A DNA stretch of 9,196 nt, taken from assembly GCA_024404475.1 (NCBI GenBank), contig JAKSPV010000051.1:1-9196 (forward strand), written 5' to 3'. Shown in pieces: positions 6,040-9,196 of this stretch. The notes beneath the pieces are model-generated. The model saw nothing but the letters and a program-made list of their open reading frames with translations, searched no databases and was not told the DNA's origin. Position numbers and translations under genes: made by a program. Within the stretch, counting starts at the first letter, position 1. Each line of letters starts with the position of its first letter. The DNA is from Clostridia bacterium (GTDB lineage Bacteria > Bacillota > Clostridia > Oscillospirales > CAG-272).

Positions 6040-7043
6040 AGAAACATTACAGCCCGTTCTACTTTATCGGACAGAGTTTTAAGAGTCTCTGGCGCAACGG
6101 CGTCATGACGTTCGCCTCCGTCCTCGTTCTGATCAGCATGCTGGTCGTCATCGGCGGCTTCTCGCTGCTCGTCATGAATATCAACCGCAACCTCGAGGCG
6201 CTCGGCCTCGAAAGCGATATCGTTGTCATGCTGAACAGCGAGGCGACGGACGAAGAGATCGAAGCCGTGGCTGACCGCCTCGGCCAGATGAAAGACGGCG
6301 GCCTCATCCTTTCCCCGGGCGGTGAGCGCGTTCTCGTCGGCAAGGAGGAATTTGAAGCCGCGCCGGAAGAAGACCGCTATGATTTCGAGATCGTCTCCGT
6401 TACGCATGTGACGAAGAAAGAGGCGCTCGAATCGCTCCGCGAGACTGACCCCGACCTGTACCAGGAGATCACGGACGAGAACAACCCCCTGCCGGATAAG
6501 TTCGTCCTGACGTACCGGAACAGCGCGAAGGTGGAATCCATCACGACCGAGATCAGCGTTGTCATCGACGGCGAGCTCGGCGGCGTCATCAAGTCCGTCC
6601 GCGGCTACGAACAGCTCGTCAACTCGATCCTCGCGGTCAAGCGCGGCGTGATGCTCGTCTTCACGTGGTTTCTGATCATGCTCGGCGTCGTCAGTCTGTT
6701 CATCATCATGAACACGATCCGCACGTCGATCGTCGCACGGAAAGAGGAAATCGAAATCATGCGCTACGTCGGCGCGTCGTCCACGTTCGTCACCCTGCCG
6801 TTCATCGGCGAGGGCTTCATCATCGGCGTGTTCTCCGGCGTCGTCGCGTTCTTTATCGAGAAACTGGTCTACACGACCGTCGTCACGACGCTGACCTCGA
6901 CAGAGGGCGGCCTCGCGGAGATGATCAGCATCATGCCGTTCGCGGAAGTCTCTGCGCAGTTCTTCTGGGGTGCGCTCGGTATCGGCGTTGCCTGCGGCAT
7001 CCTCGGCAGTTTCTTCTCCATCCTGAAATACAACAAAACATAA
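6036..7043 (+). CDS. ftsX: Cell division permease-like protein FtsX
   Basis: FtsX is the membrane partner of FtsE. It does not transport; it transmits ATP-driven movement to an extracellular hydrolase or activator. The topology fits the family: an N-terminal cytoplasmic stretch, TM1 at about 24-47 after the conserved RNGVMTFAS, a large extracellular domain (about 48-204), then TM2 (205-226), TM3 (252-274) and TM4 (309-330). The conserved cytoplasmic segment EEIEIMRYVGAS lies between TM2 and TM3. The extracellular domain keeps the pattern IVVMLNSEATDEEIEAV...VTHVTKKEALESL...NPLPDKFVL. It carries about 30 extra residues (around 86-118, rich in Gly, Glu and Asp) compared with the B. subtilis-type protein, which explains the 335-residue length against ~295-300. 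The ATG overlaps the ftsE stop, with GGAGGG at 6022-6027. Confidence 0.95.
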   Translation: MKKHYSPFYFIGQSFKSLWRNGVMTFASVLVLISMLVVIGGFSLLVMNINRNLEALGLESDIVVMLNSEATDEEIEAVADRLGQMKDGGLILSPGGERVLVGKEEFEAAPEEDRYDFEIVSVTHVTKKEALESLRETDPDLYQEITDENNPLPDKFVLTYRNSAKVESITTEISVVIDGELGGVIKSVRGYEQLVNSILAVKRGVMLVFTWFLIMLGVVSLFIIMNTIRTSIVARKEEIEIMRYVGASSTFVTLPFIGEGFIIGVFSGVVAFFIEKLVYTTVVTTLTSTEGGLAEMISIMPFAEVSAQFFWGALGIGVACGILGSFFSILKYNKT

Positions 7044-7052
7044 AACCCCGCC

Positions 7053-7080
7053 GCGGGACGGAAGCAAATCCCTATCCCGC
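7053..7080 (+). promoter_or_regulatory. Hairpin in the ftsX-M23 gap, upstream of a weak translation start
   Basis: GCGGGA (7053-7058) is exactly complementary to TCCCGC (7075-7080) across a 16-base loop that includes GGAAG (7060-7064). It ends eight bases before the ATG of the M23 gene, which otherwise lacks a good Shine-Dalgarno sequence. It has no T-run, so it is not a terminator. A role in translation or differential expression is only an inference. Confidence 0.35.
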
Positions 7081-7088
7081 CTGAAGCA

Positions 7089-8339
7089 ATGAGTAAGAAA
7101 ACCATACCGGTGAGAGTTATCGCGTTTGCGATGGCGTTGCTGTTCGTTTTGCCGCTGTCCGGGTATTTTACGCGGACGAGCGCCGATGGCTCGACGCTTT
7201 CCGATATCGAAAAGCAGATCGACAAGCTCGAGGACGACATTGCCGCCGCGAAAGCGAAGATGAACTCGCTGAAAAAGCAGCTCAACGCGATCTCCGACGA
7301 CGTGCAGGAAGCGAAAAACACGCAGGCGTATTTTAACGAGCTCAAACAGATCACGGAAGAGCGTATCGCCAACATGCAGGCGCTCGACGCGGAACTGACG
7401 GCCCGCATGGAAGAGATCGCCGCGGCGATCGAGGAAGCCGAAGTGCAGAAGGACAAGACGTTCGAGACGTTCCTCGACCGCGTGCGTGCGTCGTACGAGC
7501 AGGGCGAGGTCTCCTACCTCGAACTTCTTTTCGGCGCCGTGAGCATCTCCGACTTCGCCTCCCGTTGGGATTACGTTTCCTCGCTGCTCGACCACGACCG
7601 CAAGACGCTCGAAAAGTACCGTGAAGACAAAACGGCGCTGGAGCAGCAGCAGCGTGAACTCGAAGCGACGAGGAACAAGCAGCTCGTGTCGATGAGCGCA
7701 CTCGAAGAGCTTGAGACGGAGTACGAGCAGATGAAGGCGGACGCCGATGCGTACCTGAAAGAACTGAAAAAGAAGCAGAACGAACTCGAAGATCAGATCA
7801 CAAACTACGCGGAAGGGCTTGAAGACATCAACAAGGAGCTCGAGGAAATGCTCCGCAAACGTGCGGAGATGCAGGAGAAGACCTACATCGCCGAGGCGGA
7901 ACTGCTCTGGCCCGTGAAGCGGACGTACCGGACGATCTCGTCGTATTACGGCCCGCGTACCTACACCTACAAGGGCAAGAAGATCTCCGATACCCATATC
8001 GGCATCGACATCACCGGCGGCGGCATCAACAAGACGCCGATCTACGCCGTTGCTGACGGCGAGGTCATCACTGCGAAAGAACATTCGAGCTACGGCAACT
8101 ACATCATCATCGACCACGGCAGCGGCATCACGACGCTCTACGCGCACTGCAACAAGCTCTATGTGAAGAAGGGCGACGTCGTGAAGGCGGGCGATCAGAT
8201 CGCCGAGGTCGGCACGACCGGTCAGTCCACCGGGCCGCATCTCCATTTCGAGATCCGCGTCGCCGGCAAGACGGTCAACCCGCTCGAAAAATCCGACAAG
8301 AACGGCAAGCATCCTTACGTGGTACAGCCGAGCAAATAA
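7089..8339 (+). CDS. Secreted coiled-coil M23 (LytM) metallopeptidase, EnvC/PcsB-like, probable FtsEX partner
   Basis: This is a predicted extracellular peptidoglycan endopeptidase of 416 residues that cuts stem-peptide cross-links, placed as the hydrolase controlled by FtsEX. A signal peptide is visible: Lys/Arg-containing n-region, hydrophobic core at about 10-27, and probable cleavage after TSA near residue 32. Residues ~35-270 are two long coiled-coil stretches. They are separated by the conserved segment FLDRVRASYEQGEVSYLELL (128-147) and SISDFASRWDYVSSLLDHD, a hallmark of the CwlO/PcsB/EnvC class of FtsEX-linked proteins. The LytM domain (about 295-405) has the complete active site: HxxxD at His303/Asp307, His353 (YAH), and HLH at 384-386. 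Unlike EnvC, whose LytM site is degenerate, this copy should be enzymatically active. It follows ftsX after 45 bases. The start has no clear ribosome-binding site but is the one giving a complete signal peptide. Confidence 0.92.
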   Translation: MSKKTIPVRVIAFAMALLFVLPLSGYFTRTSADGSTLSDIEKQIDKLEDDIAAAKAKMNSLKKQLNAISDDVQEAKNTQAYFNELKQITEERIANMQALDAELTARMEEIAAAIEEAEVQKDKTFETFLDRVRASYEQGEVSYLELLFGAVSISDFASRWDYVSSLLDHDRKTLEKYREDKTALEQQQRELEATRNKQLVSMSALEELETEYEQMKADADAYLKELKKKQNELEDQITNYAEGLEDINKELEEMLRKRAEMQEKTYIAEAELLWPVKRTYRTISSYYGPRTYTYKGKKISDTHIGIDITGGGINKTPIYAVADGEVITAKEHSSYGNYIIIDHGSGITTLYAHCNKLYVKKGDVVKAGDQIAEVGTTGQSTGPHLHFEIRVAGKTVNPLEKSDKNGKHPYVVQPSK

Positions 8340-8402
8340 AACCGGCACATAACAGGGAATTTCCGGCGTATACTATCCGGGAGACAGTAAAAGAGGTATC
8401 CG

Positions 8403-9196
8403 ATGAAAAAAGTAAGTCTGATCCTGGCGGTCATCATGCTGCTCGCAGTCGCGGTCTGCACGACGTACCTTCTGACGTTCCAGAGCGTTACCCGCATGGC
8501 GTCCGAGCGCGTTGACGCGATCGAGAAGCAGTACGACGACACCTACGGTGCGTACTCGCGGCTGTTTGAGGTGATCCGGGAGTTCAAGGAAATGTACGTC
8601 CGCGACATCGATGTCTCCGAAGACGAGATCGTCGATCAGCTGATCTACGAATATCTGTACATGACGGGCGACCTCTACGCGGATTATTACACCGCGGAGG
8701 AACTCCAGCAGCTCGAGGACGATATGAACGGCCGTGCCGTCGGCATCGGCGTGCAGGTCTCCTATAACCCCGACGAGGAAGCGATCGAGATCTTCCGCGT
8801 CGTTTCCGGCTCTCCCGCCGAGGCGGCGGGCATCCTGCCCGGCGACCTGATCGTCGGCGTGAAGGACAAGGACGGCGTCTGGCAGAAGGTTAGCGAGCTC
8901 GGCTACAACGAATCCGTGAACTGTGTTTCCGGCGAAGAGGGAACGGCCGCCGAACTGGAGATCAAGCGCTCCGGCGAAGTGAAGACGCTCCTCTTCCGCA
9001 TCATCCGCGCACCGTTCATCTCGAACACGGTCACGTTCAAGGTCACCGACGCCGACGAGAAGGTCGGTTACGTCCGCGTGACGGAGTTCGACAACACGAC
9101 GCCGACCGGCTTCTCCGAGGCGTTTGACGCGCTGCTCAAAAAGGGCTGCGACAGCATCGTCGTCGATATGCGCGGCAACCCGGGCGGCTATCTCAC
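8403..9196 (+). CDS. S41 family carboxy-terminal processing protease (CtpA-like), 3'-truncated by window edge
   Basis: The open frame from ATG 8403 runs to the window end (264 complete codons, no stop). It encodes the N-terminal part of a membrane-anchored serine protease acting on the outer face of the membrane. An N-terminal anchor or uncleaved signal is at residues 4-24 (VSLILAVIMLLAVAVCTTYL). A helical region follows, with EFKEMYVRDIDVSEDE and the Ctp-type YADYYTAEELQQLEDDMNGR (91-110). A PDZ domain (about 110-200) shows GIGVQV and GSPAEAAGILPGDLIVGV. The S41 core begins with VGYVRVTEFDNTT and reaches the conserved DMRGNPGG (255-262). The catalytic serine and lysine lie past the window, so activity cannot be checked. 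AAGAGG at 8391-8396 is the ribosome-binding site. It follows the M23 gene by 63 bases without a terminator. In Bacillota such proteases (for example CtpB beside ftsEX in B. subtilis) are frequent FtsEX neighbours. Confidence 0.93.
   Translation, partial: MKKVSLILAVIMLLAVAVCTTYLLTFQSVTRMASERVDAIEKQYDDTYGAYSRLFEVIREFKEMYVRDIDVSEDEIVDQLIYEYLYMTGDLYADYYTAEELQQLEDDMNGRAVGIGVQVSYNPDEEAIEIFRVVSGSPAEAAGILPGDLIVGVKDKDGVWQKVSELGYNESVNCVSGEEGTAAELEIKRSGEVKTLLFRIIRAPFISNTVTFKVTDADEKVGYVRVTEFDNTTPTGFSEAFDALLKKGCDSIVVDMRGNPGGYL

Noticed and set aside
6015..8348. A 777-codon open frame on the - strand across ftsX and the M23 gene
   Set aside because: Its codons are in register with the sense codons (both genes are in the same phase), so it is interrupted only where the sense genes use TTA, CTA or TCA, which this GC-rich genome avoids. 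The translation is rich in Arg, Asp and Val, shows no recognisable domain, and both sense genes are certain.
8369..8374. TATACT as a -10 box for a separate promoter of the S41 protease gene
   Set aside because: No recognisable -35 box lies at suitable spacing and there is no extended -10 TG, so read-through from the operon is more likely.

Overview
The window is a dense, single-strand stretch of bacterial chromosome, and every gene I can support lies on the + strand. Gene order, strong Shine-Dalgarno sequences, sigma-A type promoters and a Gram-positive style FtsEX/M23/S41 block point to Bacillota, most likely a GC-rich clostridial lineage (Oscillospirales-like gut bacteria are a reasonable guess). 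The family or genus cannot be fixed from this window. Coding regions are GC-rich with strong use of C- or G-ending codons. I see no tRNA, rRNA, CRISPR array, insertion sequence or phage gene.

Region 1 (1-3028) is the distal part of a protein-folding operon: the C-terminal part of dnaK (its 5' end lies outside the window), dnaJ, and prmA, which overlaps dnaJ by one base. A GC-rich hairpin sits in the dnaK-dnaJ gap. Region 2 (3029-3300) is a 272-base intergenic stretch packed with inverted repeats: a 26-bp perfect palindrome, a 10-bp hairpin, a classical intrinsic terminator with a GUAA loop, two more hairpins, and then a near-consensus extended -10 promoter. Region 3 (3301-4044) is rsmE, so here it is a separate transcription unit instead of the direct continuation of prmA. 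Region 4 (4045-4206) is an AT-rich promoter segment. Region 5 (4207-9196) is a second apparent operon: a CdaR/PucR-family regulator, ftsE, ftsX, a secreted coiled-coil M23 peptidase, and the N-terminal 264 residues of an S41 (CtpA-type) protease cut by the window end.

Functionally, the left operon handles protein folding (DnaK/DnaJ) and ribosome modification (PrmA on protein L11, RsmE on 16S rRNA). The right operon reads as a cell-wall hydrolysis module. FtsE hydrolyses ATP in the cytoplasm, FtsX passes the conformational signal through the membrane, and the coiled-coil M23 enzyme outside is the probable hydrolase it controls. The membrane-anchored PDZ/S41 protease may process envelope proteins, possibly this hydrolase. 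The regulator at the head of the operon shares its only obvious promoter with these genes.

I did not find a clearly new biological system. The points most worth a second look are the repeat-rich intergenic region before rsmE, the divergent CdaR-like regulator leading an ftsEX operon, and lineage-type insertions in FtsE and in the FtsX extracellular domain beside an M23 partner with an intact active site.
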